Part shown: positions 11,501-22,717 of the stretch, one piece after another
Position numbering within the stretch: position 1 is the stretch's first letter
How the letters are laid out: the number at the start of each line of letters is the position of its first letter
Assembly: GCA_025617745.1 (NCBI GenBank)
Contig: CM046867.1
Location: 27,334,705-27,398,704 of the forward strand
DNA length: 64,000 nucleotides
Reading direction: 5' to 3'
Source of the DNA: Heliocidaris erythrogramma
Lineage: Eukaryota; Echinodermata; Echinoidea; Camarodonta; Echinometridae
Program-made: the position numbers and the translations under genes
The notes under the pieces: model-generated
What the model was told of the DNA's origin: nothing
The model's database searches: none
What the model saw: only the letters and a program-made list of their open reading frames with translations

Positions 11501-14500
11501 AGAAGGTTGTGTCCTATCGCTGCTGGTCGACCTCAAGTCCTGCGTGCTTACTGCCTTCTGCTTTAGAGCTGCGACCAAAGAAATATTACTTAAATTTACA
11601 GATGTACCAGAACAATTATTTTTTCAGTATTCTGCGATGATGTAGCCCAAATTATGAATATTACCTCATAAAAAATTCTTTCTAGATTATCTACTATAAT
11701 ACGAAAGTCAAATGCAATCACAGATTACAGTACAAAGGGAGTACATTTATCTTGTTTTTCAATGGAAAATTCTTAATATCAAATGTCATAATAACCATTT
11801 CTCTAGAAAAAGTGCACTACAGATTAAATCATTATATCTAAAAGGACCGAGAATAAAGAGAATGCCTATGTCGAATTTTAAAAATCCAATGCATTTTGAA
11901 TTGTGCAGACCAAAGAAACTAAGTACAGCTACTCATGACAGAATCAAGGACTGACATCCAATCCGGGAATTTATAGAGCGCCAATATCTAGTTGTCTAAT
12001 CAAAGAGGCGTTGTATCATAATTTGATAGTACTGATAGTACTGAATTACACAAATAGTAATGAATTATGAATGACATAATAATGTAATAGAGAGAGAAAC
12101 ATGACACACATACCAGCACCTGGGGAGCGTTTCATCAAGCGTTTTGTCAGTGATTTTCACCGACAAATTTGCTCTCAACCAATCAAATGCAAGGATTTCA
12201 GTAGCTTATAACAGTTGTCGGTGAAAATCACTGACAATATGCTTGATGAAACGCTCCCCTGAAAACCATGGTCTGGAATCTATTGTTTCTTCTGTTCCCT
12301 CACGTTGATTGGTTGACTGTAAGGCTGCACTATGATTAGCACGTTGTCTCACTGGTGGGGAGGGCGGATGCCTGTCATACTGATTCCAACTTGACCCAAT
12401 TCTGTCTCCATGACGATGACCTTGGACAGTGTCTTGACCTTTGGCTTCACCTCTTGACCTCTCACCCTCTGGGATGACCGGTGTATGAGTGGACAGAGGG
12501 AGGGCTCTCATGGGTCTGCTACGGGATGAGGTACGGTTGGTGGTGTGGGAGGAGGATGTCGTTGCCATGGTAGCAAGACCACTGTCTATCGCTGATTCCA
12601 CTGGCCTCTGAATCAAAAACAAAGACACAATCATTTAACCATTTTACCGTTTTTAATGATAAAACAAAGAAACAACACATATATCTCAATTCACAATTCA
12701 TTAAGCCCTTTAACACATATTAACTCTCCTGGTAAATTTGTGTTTCAAAAACTCCGAATGCCAAGCTTAAATTTAATTTTTCAATTTTCTTTTCTTCCAT
12801 TTCTCTCAGTTTTGGTGTTTGTGGGAATACCTACTAGCAAATATTGAAAGGTTCTTATGACATTACATTAGATGAAACAAGAGTAAACTGTAAATAAAAG
12901 CAAACCATCTTCCCAATTAGGTGGAAGAAAGCCACAGCTATAGTAATATGTATTGTAAAAAGACAACAAACATATATAACACAAAACTAAAATACAGCAA
13001 GAAAGATAGACAGCAGTAGAATGCGATTTATGTCTGGAAATCTAAAAGAGGAATGTTAAACCCTAAAAGATTTTCGGTGCAAAAAAACAAAAAAGAATAC
13101 ACAAAAATTGCCTTAAAGAAATCTCATTTTTACAACAAATCTTACAAGAACTCATGTGAACACAAACAGAAATTTCACACTGCACTATACATTACTTAAA
13201 CTAAGATTCATTTAGAGTCGCAAATTTGAGTGTATGGTGGAGAAAATTACAGGGCAGAGTCTACAATACCTTAGAGACAGGTTTATTCTTGGATCCTTTG
13301 AAGCGGTTCTTGTCCATGAAAGGATGGTCCAGGACTGATGATAGACCAATCCTCTCAGTGGGATCTTTCCTTAGCATCTTACTGATCAAATCCTTGGCTT
13401 CAAACGAGATATGGGTAGGCATGATGTACTCTGCTAACATCACCTAGGACCAGGAAGAGAGAGGGACAGGTTAGATAGATGCAAAGACCAAGAAGAAAAG
13501 GAAAGGTAGAGAAAGGACATGGCAACAGACAAAAGAACACAAAGAGAACATAGAAATACACAACAGATGAGTACAGAAAGTGAGAAAGATAGACAGATAG
13601 AAAACTGAAGGGTAACAGAGGGTGACAGAGAGGGATCACTTTATACATTCAACAACAAAAAACAAGGGAAATCCCCAGGGCAGTCTCACCTGCATTGCGC
13701 AATTATCGGGCAGAATTTACACTTGGTGAAAAATCAAAGGTTGGGGCACTTAAGGGGTGCTGCCCCTGAGCCACCCCCACCCCATGTGGGCCAGGCTCCC
13801 CATTTGTATAACTTAAATCCCCTTCAACAAAGACGTATTTGACGGTGAAGTTCATTTGAAATCAAGCTGTATGTTTTAAAGAAGCAGAATATGTGTACAT
13901 GAAATAATTGCCATTGGGACAATTTTGGGGTGGTGCCCCTCCATCAGACCCCTTGAGGATAATGATCTACTATACTAGAACAACTTGAAGTCTCCATCCC
14001 CTGAGAATGATTCCTACCTAGTTTGGTTACATCTACATGAAGCAATAGGTTTTACAGAAGAAGGAAAAATTTCAATTTGGTGTCAAGGCTCATGGGGGGG
14101 GAGGAGCAAAAGCCCCCCCCCCCCCGGCCACTCCCTCCTTAAGGGATAGTACCCTATTTGCATTCATTTTGATCCTCTTTGCCTAAGGATGATTTTTACG
14201 TAGTTTGGTTAGAACCCAGCTATGCATTTTAAAAAATATCTCACTTTCATAATAGGGGCACTTTGGGGTGCTGCCCCTGAGCCCTCTTGAGTGCAAGGTA
14301 CACTGTTTAAGGAATTGAGGTCTCCATCCTCTAAGGATGATACCTACCAACATTGCTTACAATCTTGCAACAGGACTTAAAGAATAAGAACCAAAAATGA
14401 ATCTAATTACTGCCATTATTGGTGCTCTTGGAGGTGGTGCCCCCAAGACTTTACCCACCCCCCTAATATTGGTAGGTATCCCCATCTGTATTAATTTAGA

Positions 14501-17356
14501 TCCTCCTTGACTAAGGATGATCCTTGCCAATTTTGGTTGAAATCCACCACCAGCAAAGTTTTGAGAAGAAGTCAAATGCAAAATTGTTGACGCCGCCACT
14601 GCTGCCGTCGTCGGAAAAGCACCGCCTATGTCTCGCTTTTTGCTTACGCAGGCAAGACAAAAAGCATTCTGCATTGATATTAATCAGAAATCAGCTTCTG
14701 AAATTATTCTTCTGTATATCTTGAAAAATCAAAATGAAATATCAAAGCACATTTTTGCTTTCCATTGAGGAGCACCTTGCACACATACACCTACCTTATT
14801 GAGTGTTTTCTTGACAGCCCCGGTATCAAATGGGGGACTACCTGTCAGGAAGGTGTAAAGCATGCACCCTAAGGACCAGACATCAGACTGGAGTCCATGT
14901 GGTCCTCTGGTAGCTATCTCTGGAGAGATGTAGTTGGGAGTACCACACATGGTGTAATGCTGTTCCTCTGGAAGCTTCAGCTGTGTTGCCAATCCAAAGT
15001 CAGCTATTTTCTGCAAGATTGACAAGATATCACTTGATGACATTTTTAAACAGAGTAATAACATAGAACTAATGAGACCTATCCGAATGTTGGACACATT
15101 TTCTTGCTTCTAACTGTCATCACAATATTGGGTATGGATAAAGTGTATACCTTATGGTATTACAGGCCCATACAAGCTTTTAGGTTCAATACATTTCATT
15201 TCACGTGCAAACCTGAAGGTGATAAATGAATGATATATAAATGACCAGGATAAAGAAAAGAGGAGAAGATTCATTAGTAAGTAATTTGGATTTGCCTTTA
15301 GCCAGAACACCCAACAAGAACCCCCAGCTGCTGAAGTAGACCTTGTAGCCCTCAAAATAACCTTCATACATTTTTCTTTTTCCCTCTTTTTATTCTAAAT
15401 TTTACAAGAACCCCAGAAAAGTTCAACTTGAGGGTTGGTATAACTTACACAGTGCATATCTCTGGTGAGTAGAATATTTGCTAATGTCAGGTCTCTGTGT
15501 AGAATGCCATGGGAATGCAGATAGAGAAGGCCTATCACAATCTCCTCCAGGAACTGACGAGCTGTTCAAAATGATATACCGGTACAATGTTACCGTTCAC
15601 GGTCATGTAATGTTAGACCAAGGCAAAATAATGCGATTTTTAGAGATTGTACATCTTGGCCAGGATCTGATTATTTTTTTCATTTCTTATTTGTTCAATA
15701 TCCCACTTACAGAGACAAAAACTTCACAACAGCTTAGAATTGTTAATAATCCTGCTACATGTATTTATAGACAAACCAAAGAAATCTGCCGAAGTTTTTT
15801 TTTGTGTTTTTTGCTTACCAAAACCATACATAGTATTTGAACTGCATGTAGTATCTCTTCTTAAGTTGAGAGTATGAAAAAAGAAATAAAAAATTTACAT
15901 CAGAAAATAAATTGTGTATTCCAATCATTTTTAACATTATGGTCACATTACACTGTCACTGTGAATTGTACAGTTTGTGAACAAACATTTAGGAATCCAC
16001 CTATACAAATGTCAAAATTACTGAAATTCTGTGAGTGGTTCCACTGACTCCACTTTGATGAAAAAATGAAATAACTAAGTGATATTATAATTTTGAGCTA
16101 ACGAAAAGGAACACATCCAGACAAATTTTTAACTTATATTAGAATTGCACATATTTCTTTTTCAGTCATTGTTTACTTATCAAAATAATATCCATGAGAT
16201 CTTAGATAGAACAAATTTCTAAATGCTTTATCAAAAAGTATCAAATATTGGTACATACCTTCATCTTCACTGAAAACTCTTGAACTTTTCTTGAGATATC
16301 TTAAGAGTTCTCCATTCTGTGCCAGCTCTAAGACTAGGTAGACATAGTTACGGTCTTCAAAGTAACTGTATAGCTGGATATTGAAAAAAGAGGTACATTC
16401 CACATATTCCGTGTCTCAATAGCTACTTTTGTCTTTTGGATCCTTTATTAACACCTTCCACTACCATGGATGAAGAATCCCGCCCAACAACTTAAGTTGT
16501 TGAACAAAGTGTTTGGGTAAAGAATGTCTAATTATTCCTTCCTGAGACAGAAACATATAACTTTATTTTGCAGTTTATTCATGTGAGTTCAAAAACTTAA
16601 CTCTTGAAGGTAAATTTATGACAAATGCTCTATAACTTGGTGGCATGGGAAGGGTTAAATTAAGCATAAAGACATGCTAGACTTTAATTGCGTTGCCAAT
16701 AAACACTACAACTGATTTGTATTAATAATTGTTAATAGAACCTCCAAGTAAGTAAAGAACTCCCTCCCTCCCAATGTTGCAGAACACATTCACGTCTTGA
16801 AGTATAGGATACCTCCTGAATATGACATGCTTCTTTTTGTCATTTTGTTTGTTCATTTGGAGTCATATGAATTGATTATATGAATTATTTTCAGAGGCAG
16901 TGAACCATTTGATTGGCCCACCATAGCTCTCAATGAGAGTCAACTGATTCAGCGCACTAACAAGTCTGTAAATATCTGGTGAAGCTATTGATTTTGCATC
17001 TATCTACCTGCCTATCTATCTACCTATCTATCCCATAGCTTTGGGTCATTGTGGCAACAGTGTGAGGCATCCTGAGACGTAGGTTCTCGGTAAATTTATG
17101 TCTTCAGCCTTTCTAGTTGGCTGCTCAAAAGACATTCATGTCCACTGCTTGACGTCATTGATTCATGTCTAAGATGGTCTGCCTCTTTGTTTTCTGCCAT
17201 TAGTTTTGCTTTGCAAGATGGTGCTTGCCAAGATACAAGCTATTTTCCATCTTCTTACATGCCAAAATCACTGTGGCTGTCTTCTCTTTCAAAAGTGTGG
17301 TAAAGTCTTGATCCTGTAAATGAGCTCTCTCTCTCTCTCTATTACTATCTTGAAGA

Positions 17357-17408
<52 letters not shown>

Positions 17409-19867
17409 GTTTACATGGCTTTACTTCCGAGGACAACTATTGTTCCTCTATTGTTACTCGTCCTCGGACAGTCGACGGAATAAGGCATAAATTCATTGTT
17501 CGACGTTCGAGGACTATTGTCCGGCTTCCGAGGACCATTGTTGTCATGATTTTTTTTTTGTTCTCTGTCCGAAAATGTCCTCAGACATAATGCTAAACAA
17601 ACGCACACACACACACACACACACACAGAGTCTTGTATTGCTTTACTTCCGAGGACAAGTATTGTTCCTCTATTGTTCCTCCGTCCCCGGACAGTCGACG
17701 GAATAAGGCACAAATTCATTGTTCGACGTTCGAGGACTATTGTCCGGCTTCCGAGGACCATTGTTCTCATGATTTTTTTTTGTTCTCTGTCCGAAAATGT
17801 CCTCGGACATACGGCTAAACACGCCCACACACACACACATACTCACGCAGGTATACTCGTGTGTCTTTCCCTTTGTTCTCTCTATTGTTCAAATAGCCAC
17901 ACAAGCCTGACGGAATAGAGGCATCTATTGTGTTTGACTGTCCAATTAGTCACACAAGTATACTTCTGTTGGTACACACTCTCGTTTACATGGCTTTACT
18001 TCCGAGGACAGGTATTGTTCCTCTATTGTCCCTCGTCCTCGGACAGTTGACGGAATAAAGCACAAATTCATTGTTCGACGTTCGAGGACTATTGTCCGGC
18101 TTCCGAGGACCATTGTTGTCATGATTTTTTTTTTGTTCTCTGACCGAAAATGTCCTCGGACATACTGCTAAACACGCCCACCCATACATGTTTCCACCGT
18201 AAAACGAGGACTGTGTGTCAACATTACCCAACTGTGGACTTATTCATAATTAACTATTCACAGTTATTTTTCAATTGTTTTTGAAGAGAATAATCCTGGA
18301 AGACTAAAAATAAATCCCATTCAATTTCCGGGCATGCCCGTCTGTTGGATAGAGTGCGTAAGCCAAAAAAAGAAAATTTACACACGAAAAATTTCACTAC
18401 CGCCCAAACGTGGACTCTGCTCATTTATGCTCGTAAGGTCAACAGCGTAGTTAGAAGCTAAAAATAAAGCCAACAAACTGTAAATCAAAACGAGGACGGT
18501 CCTCAGTCTCGTGTGTGTCCTCGGTTCGAAGGTGTGTTTTCATATTAGTGTCCCACGGATGCCGGTCAACACCCACGCACACACACACACACATACGATA
18601 GAATCCAAAGAGACCTACCTCAAGGATAGATGGATGCTTCAGCTGACAGTGAATTTCTACTTCGTTATTCACTCTGGTCTTCATTCCACTTGTTTGCATC
18701 GACTTTATATCAATCTAAACAACAACAAAATAAGCAAAATATTTCAACAGCTGTCTCAAATGAAAATTAGTTTTTCCTTTGCAAATTGTTTATATTTTGT
18801 CATGACAAGAAAACTTTCTACACTCTGTCCACTGAAATATTTTTGTTTGATATCTTGCTGGAGAAGATTTGCTCCTATACAGAATCCATCTCAATTCTAC
18901 AGGTATAACTTAAGGGTATCTTATTCAGTTATAACTTAAGAGTGAAACATCATCATTACAGTACTGCTTATAGTACACAACTCATAGCATAATCAATATC
19001 ATACCTTACTCTGCCATTCAATTCATATACAAACAAATTCGAATCATATTTGACGCTTATACTTTTTCCCTCTCTTCATAGCATCAGTCAAAAAATACCA
19101 TCCAAAGAATCAAAATTTATAAAGTATTTAAAAAAACCCTAATTCAGGAAAAATTAAAAGCCATTTCCAGTCCAAACATACACCTGATACACATCAGTTT
19201 ATTCTTCGCCAATGAAGTGGTTAACAACATTATAGGTATTTTATCCGCTCACCATTTTGATAGCAACTTCCTGCCCAGTGCTGATTGTTTTAGCTCGATA
19301 TACACAGGCAAAGCCTCCCCTACCAAGTAGGTTGAGAACCTGGTAATTCTGTAAAAAAAAAAGATATTATATATATATAGTTCTTACAACATATATTGAT
19401 ACCAACAAATTATGGACCTGTACATAAGAAAACGCTAAAGAGAAAATGATAATATCCAACAATTTCAACATGTTCTCTCCTACATGTATGGTGAACTATG
19501 CATGAAGGATGTCAGAGAACACACATTGAACACATACATGTAGTTGATTCTTGTAAAGAGTGTTCAACAAGAAATTTCAGTCATTTTTTCCCCACAATTT
19601 AATCATGTTTTCAAAATGTTTCACAAAAGAACATATTTTGGACTGTCCCTGCTTACATTTAAACTACATTTTCTTTTAAAATGACTATTTCACTCTGTTT
19701 TTATTTTCAGTTTTATTTTAAATTATTTCAATATAACAGTTAGAATTAAAATGTTATTTGGGAACTAGTCTAATGTAATTGGATACCAATAAGTTAATAT
19801 TTTTGTTTAAATTTCATAGATAAGTGATTAACTATTAAATCTCTCTCACCTCAATTCTGTCCTCCAT
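5419..19867 (-). CDS. PLK4: Polo-like kinase 4, 15 coding exons; 3' end missing from window
   Basis: PLK4 is the serine/threonine kinase that starts centriole duplication. Coding exons: 19867-19850, 19348-19253, 18714-18619, 16373-16259, 15561-15449, 15010-14795, 13443-13270, 12607-12304, 11568-10709, 9686-9582, 8585-8327, 7689-7556, 7118-7027, 6755-6460, 5528-5419. All have GT/AG junctions and matching phases, giving 996 codons; human PLK4 has 970 in total. An in-frame TAA lies 24 nt upstream of the ATG. Kinase domain about 7-262: glycine loop [12 protein letters not shown] Lys37, HRDL Asp132, DFG at 150-152, [16 protein letters not shown] at 284-289 is the beta-TrCP phosphodegron. The basic linker is about 300-635. 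PB1-PB2 begins near [20 protein letters not shown]3 starts at [16 protein letters not shown] and stops at exon 15; about 65 codons are missing, probably left of position 1. Confidence 0.97.
5962..5979. repeat. Poly-C tract, 18 bp
   Basis: Uninterrupted C run inside PLK4 intron 14. Length may vary or be uncertain in the assembly. Confidence 0.9.
6189..6396. mobile_element. MITE with GGCCCGAATTCAC termini
   Basis: Terminal inverted repeats GGCCCGAATTCACCA and TTTGTGAATTCGGGCC. Just inside each end is a second palindrome: GGGGGTTTAAACC/GGTTTAAACCCCC on the left and GGTTTAAACC/GGTTTAAACC on the right, both around CCATGG. Flanks suggest a short AT-rich duplication. Non-coding, in PLK4 intron 14. 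Confidence 0.85.
6460..6755 (-). CDS. PLK4: PLK4 exon 14 (Thr/Pro-rich linker)
   Basis: Low-complexity linker between PB2 and PB3, rich in Thr, Pro and Ser ([17 protein letters not shown]). Starts in phase 2 and ends in phase 1 at AAAG|GTCGGT, a weak donor chosen because it fits exon 15 (G|CT). Confidence 0.8.
7027..7118 (-). CDS. PLK4: PLK4 exon 13
   Basis: Encodes [20 protein letters not shown] then [11 protein letters not shown], matching the end of the cryptic polo box in vertebrate PLK4 (APFFPIIIGR). Donor CAG|GTAAGT. Confidence 0.93.
7556..7689 (-). CDS. PLK4: PLK4 exon 12 (polo box 2)
   Basis: Encodes [20 protein letters not shown] and continues to [11 protein letters not shown], part of polo box 2. 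Acceptor TTTTTTCAG, donor ACA|GTGAGT, phase 0 at its end. Confidence 0.92.
8327..8585 (-). CDS. PLK4: PLK4 exon 11 (PB1-PB2 core)
   Basis: Strongest polo-box match: [20 protein letters not shown], then [40 protein letters not shown] and [10 protein letters not shown]. Vertebrate PLK4 has the same blocks in the same order. Donor GATG|GTGAGT, phase 1. Confidence 0.97.
8750..9091 (-). mobile_element. tRNA-derived SINE
   Basis: Read on the minus strand, the head at 9091-9018 is tRNA-like, with an A-box-like GTGGATCAGTGGATAAGTC and a B box GGTTCGAATCC. The body contains CACCCAGGTGTTAAATGGG, and the tail runs to about 8750. A body fragment lies at 36538-36612 and a related tail at 37275-37365. It sits in PLK4 intron 10 in the same orientation as the gene. 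Confidence 0.85.
9582..9686 (-). CDS. PLK4: PLK4 exon 10 (polo box 1)
   Basis: Thirty-five codons including [20 protein letters not shown] and [10 protein letters not shown], aligned with EEVCVEL..EVLQISSDG of vertebrate PLK4. Donor CAG|GTAGGT. Confidence 0.95.
10139..10560. mobile_element. TTAA-flanked MITE with long TIRs
   Basis: 422 bp from TTAA to TTAA. Terminal inverted repeats of about 40 bp start GGCCANCGCACACCTTACGA and go on through GATCGGTNTGCGATCCGATT. A TTAA target duplication points to the piggyBac or Kolobok superfamilies. No transposase frame. In PLK4 intron 9. Confidence 0.88.
10709..11568 (-). CDS. PLK4: PLK4 exon 9 (large linker exon)
   Basis: 860 nt coding the basic, Ser/Lys-rich linker between kinase and polo boxes, which is poorly conserved across animals. 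It ends in the conserved [18 protein letters not shown] at the start of PB1. It contains a tandem duplication, [20 protein letters not shown] (11257-11198) and [19 protein letters not shown] (11188-11132), and a basic cluster [16 protein letters not shown]. Starts after GTCGCAG in phase 1 and ends GTG|GTAAGT. Confidence 0.93.
12121..12260. mobile_element. Hairpin MITE, family H1 copy 2
   Basis: 140-bp palindrome, GGGGAGCGTTTCATCAAGCG to its reverse complement, in PLK4 intron 8. It begins 43 bp past the exon 8 donor, so a transcript would carry a long hairpin right after that splice site. Confidence 0.9.
12304..12607 (-). CDS. PLK4: PLK4 exon 8 (phosphodegron)
   Basis: Starts [20 protein letters not shown], so DSGLAT at residues 284-289 keeps the DSGxxT degron. 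Donor CAAC|GTGAGG was chosen over CCA|GTGAGA 40 nt upstream because only the former matches the phase of exon 9. Confidence 0.88.
13270..13443 (-). CDS. PLK4: PLK4 exon 7 (kinase C-lobe end)
   Basis: Fifty-eight codons: [20 protein letters not shown], then [17 protein letters not shown]. Closes the kinase fold. Acceptor GTCCTAG, donor AAG|GTATTG. Confidence 0.96.
13735..14600. repeat. Degenerate tandem repeat, period about 170 bp
   Basis: Five decayed units near 13738, 13920, 14085, 14257 and 14424 share a GGGGTGCTGCCCCTGAGCC-like block, then TCCTCTTTGCCTAAGGATGA, a GTTTGGTT block and a T/A-rich end. In PLK4 intron 6. Confidence 0.75.
14795..15010 (-). CDS. PLK4: PLK4 exon 6 (activation segment)
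   Basis: [20 protein letters not shown] followed by [20 protein letters not shown] and [20 protein letters not shown]. Holds the DFG metal-binding motif and the P+1 loop. Phase 0 at both ends (AAG|GTAGGT). Confidence 0.98.
15449..15561 (-). CDS. PLK4: PLK4 exon 5 (catalytic loop)
   Basis: Encodes [20 protein letters not shown] with the catalytic aspartate of HRDL at residue 132. Acceptor TTTGAACAG, donor TGT|GTAAGT. Confidence 0.98.
16259..16373 (-). CDS. PLK4: PLK4 exon 4 (kinase hinge)
   Basis: [20 protein letters not shown] then [18 protein letters not shown], covering the hinge and alphaD. Donor GAAG|GTATGT, phase 1. Confidence 0.98.
17300..18190. repeat. (CT)n/(AC)n tracts and three copies of a ~200-bp unit
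   Basis: (AC)n at 17358-17405, then units at 17408-17600, 17630-17830 and 17985-18185, each starting TTTACATGGCTTTACTTCCG or TATTGCTTTACTTCCG and ending TGTCCTCGGACATACNGCTA. The first two end in further (AC)n. In PLK4 intron 3. Confidence 0.9.
18385..18600. repeat. Dispersed 'CCCAAACGTGGACTCTGCTC' repeat, copy 1
   Basis: About 215 bp ending in (AC)n; near-identical copy at 42176-42370. Contains CGAGGACGGTCCTC, which resembles the CCGAGGAC motif of the adjoining units, so both may be parts of one element. Confidence 0.85.
18619..18714 (-). CDS. PLK4: PLK4 exon 3 (alphaC)
   Basis: Thirty-two codons: [20 protein letters not shown] then SILE, including the alphaC glutamate. Acceptor GTTTAG, donor GAG|GTAGGT. 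Confidence 0.97.
19253..19348 (-). CDS. PLK4: PLK4 exon 2 (glycine loop, VAIK)
   Basis: [20 protein letters not shown] then [12 protein letters not shown]. Nucleotide-binding loop GRGGFAC, with Cys where most kinases have the third Gly, and VAIK lysine 37. Confidence 0.98.
19850..19867 (-). CDS. PLK4: PLK4 exon 1 coding part (MEDRIE)
   Basis: Six codons then GAG|GTGAGA. The ATG is supported by an in-frame TAA 24 nt upstream within the same exon. Confidence 0.85.
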
Positions 19868-19931
19868 ATTCGATTTACAGCAGCTTTGTTAATATATCAG
19901 AGACAAAATTCATCCTTGTTCGTCTCATATT
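19868..19931 (-). other. PLK4: PLK4 5' untranslated part of the start exon
   Basis: Bounded upstream by a strong acceptor (TTTTATTGTCTTCCAG) at 19932, so a further non-coding exon is expected. Contains a short upstream reading frame (ATGAATTTTGTCTCTG, stopping before the main start). Confidence 0.6.
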
Positions 19932-19933
19932 CT

Positions 19934-21400
19934 GGAAGACAATAAAAGAACATAGAAAAGAAAAGAAGATTGTCACAATATTAATACATGATAATAGCTG
20001 TTTCTTAAACAGCGTCTTACCTGTTACAATGTAATGAAATGAAACAATGAACAGCTGATTTTGGTGCCTAAATCTACACTGCATACATCTTTAGTGAGTC
20101 CAACTCCAAGTATGTCTACATGTATTTATGAATGGATATGATTGTGTGTGCTTTTTCTCTTTCTCTTTCTTCTTTCTGATCTCTAATCCCTCCCCCCCCC
20201 CCCCCCCCCCCCCAGTGACTGATAAGTGAGAACTACCAGAAGTTTTGTCTGGACACTGTAATCTTTTATTCATAAATTCTTGAAGAGAAGGTCAGAGGGT
20301 CTAATACAAGTGTGCCCCTAAGAGAGAGAGGTGGGGTGGGGGTTACCTAGGTAGTCTAAGAATTCAGACCGTTCATTGGCCAAGTGAATTGCTAAATGTA
20401 GACTATTTGAAATTATGTTCTTTAGGGAAGTATTTTAAAACTAATTTTTGGTAAACAAACAATGCTTGCCCCTCCAATACTTTATCTATACCGAACGAAT
20501 CGACGCCTCTGCTTGTCTCCGAGTCTGATCAACGGACTAGCACCACGCGTACTTCTAACAGTGGAAGTTATAAACTGATTCAGCTGACCAAGGTTCGAGA
20601 CTAAGTCACGTCTTTCGGATGTTGACATTAAAGGTCGGTCCCCAGACGTAAATAATCATATCTGATTGATACAACTTTGTAAAAACCCAATTACACACAG
20701 ACACACAATCTCAGCATGCCGAGGGCCCTGCGGGGAATGAAGAAAAAATGTGTAATGCAATGAAGCGCTTCTGTGCGGAGTGATTGGTGGTTTATTTCCT
20801 CAACCACGATAATGCCACACATTTAAACTAAAAAAGTTATTTTCACTAATTTAGCTTCTTAAAAGTTAAATCTAAAATAAAAATTTAACACACAAGCAGA
20901 ACAAGTAATTTCTTGAAGTTGAACATATGATTGCCTCTAACAATACAGTGCTGTCGCTTTGCGACAGCCTTGTAGGAGCTGCCCATTCTCTAGTGTTGAG
21001 AACCGCGACTACATGTACAAAAAGTGCGACTACATGCTTTTCGCTGAAATTACATATTTTTCATCTAACAATTAAACTAAATAAAACTTCAACTATTGAT
21101 TGATTGAATTGATTAAGTTAAATTTAGTTAACCAACTTACAACTTACCAAAAACAATGATTTATTGCGTCATCTGCCCACAGTCTGTAATGGCAGAATGT
21201 AATTGCGCTGCACTTTTTGAAAGGTCACACCCGTGCGTAACTATACACAGCGCTGTCATGAAGCGGTACCGCGATGGACAGGTCCTGGCAGTCAAAAGTT
21301 GAAATTTAATGCCATGTGGACATTGCCTGATGGCTTGCTGGGGATTGAACTTCAACAAATCCATCCAAGCAATCGATTTCATGTGAGTATAACGTAAAAA
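19934..21400. other. PLK4 upstream region, no gene recognised
   Basis: Includes an (C)22 run at 20192-20213 and AT-rich DNA. No protein frame or RNA gene recognised; the PLK4 promoter could not be placed. Confidence 0.5.
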
Positions 21401-21404
21401 TCGA

Positions 21405-21748
21405 TGAGGCAAAAACTACGATCGCGCACACAGAAAATTGGTACTTTTCCGTGTACACGATAGGGACCGAATTTTTAATAGCAAAATTCTTTTGGGGAGA
21501 TATCAGCGCCCACGGCGACCAGGAAATGTACACAATGACTCCGATAGATCATTTCGCGACAGTAAATTACGGATTTCTTTTTTTAAAATATCTTTTCCAA
21601 CATCGGTGAGTTGGTTTTAATTTGAGTGAATGTTGGTGACTTTAGTTTTGTGCAGTGGTGTTTGAAAAAGTTGAGGTGTATGACTGCCTAGATTCTACAC
21701 ACGAAGTATAGTCATGTAGCTATGTCCTAACTCCTATGACTATGAGTG
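21405..21748 (-). mobile_element. 0.7-kb repeat R7, truncated inverted copy
   Basis: About 345 bp, reverse complement of the first half of the copy at 21768, with an extra 20-25 bp near its outer end. The two lie head to head, 19 bp apart. Confidence 0.85.
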
Positions 21749-21767
21749 CCGTGCCACTGCGTGCGCC

Positions 21768-22483
21768 CACTCATAGCTACATTCCTATACTTCGTGTGTA
21801 TAATGTAGGCAGTCATACACCTCAACTTTTTAAAACACCACTGCACAAAAGTCACAAACATTCACTCAAAATCGGCATTTAATTTACAAAAACCGACCAC
21901 TAAATATCCAAGAAATACAATAAATTCAACTCACCGATGTTGGAAAAGATATTTCCAAAAATCAAATCCGTAATTTACTGTTGATTCTCGCGAAACGAGC
22001 TATCGGAGTCATTGTGTACATTTCCTGGTCGCCGCGGGCGCTGACATCTCCCCAAAAGAGTTTTGTCCTTAAAAATTCGGTCCCTATGTGGCATACACGG
22101 AAAGTCCCGATTTTCTGTGTGCGCGATCGTAAAGATCGATGTGCGCTTGCGATCCCGAGTTTCTTCGTGGACAAAAATTTTATTGGCCGATTTTAGTCTA
22201 AGACATCGGCAGTATGTAAACAACACGCGATCGCGAAACAAATCGGCGGGGATTTCTCCGGTTTTGGACAAGATTTTGACTTTGGATTTTGCTGAAAATA
22301 TCAAAAGTTCTTTCTAACGGCCATTTGAGGTAGGAGTGAGATTTTTAAGGGCTGAATTTGAAAGCAAGTATTTAAAATATTTATCTTATTTTCCCCCCAT
22401 ACCTTTACTACACGCGACAGAAAATACCAACTATTTTTGCATTTTGTATTCGTAGTGGTCAATATGACCACTATTCGTGGTGT
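21768..22483 (+). mobile_element. 0.7-kb repeat R7, copy A
   Basis: 716 bp, starting CACTCATAGCTACATTCC and ending ACCACTATTCGTGGTGT. It is flanked by 9-bp direct repeats GCGTGCGCC (21759-21767, 22484-22492). Non-coding; the open frames in it are conserved only because the copies are similar. Confidence 0.85.
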
Positions 22484-22717
22484 GCGTGCGCCTCTGACTG
22501 AGTCTAAGTTACTGCATAGAAAAAAATACTGTCTGGTCGGGCTACCCGGCTAGCTTGCGCTTGCCTCTCTAGCTCTTGCAGGAAGTCACTCCATTATAGC
22601 TGTCTGGTATTCAGGATTATCCTTTACTAATCAAATCGTAAATGTATGAGTGTTACGATGTGTGATTTGGATCTTGAACGTGATGCATTTCAACTGCTCA
22701 AAAATATTGGGAGCAGT

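Noticed and set aside
12206..12303. Extension of PLK4 exon 8 through the MITE (reading [15 protein letters not shown])
   Set aside because: The open frame runs into the hairpin element; the donor at 12303 fits the phase of exon 9.
17200..18231. Frames rich in CVCVCV and HTHTHT
   Set aside because: Translations of (AC)n and of the surrounding repeat units.
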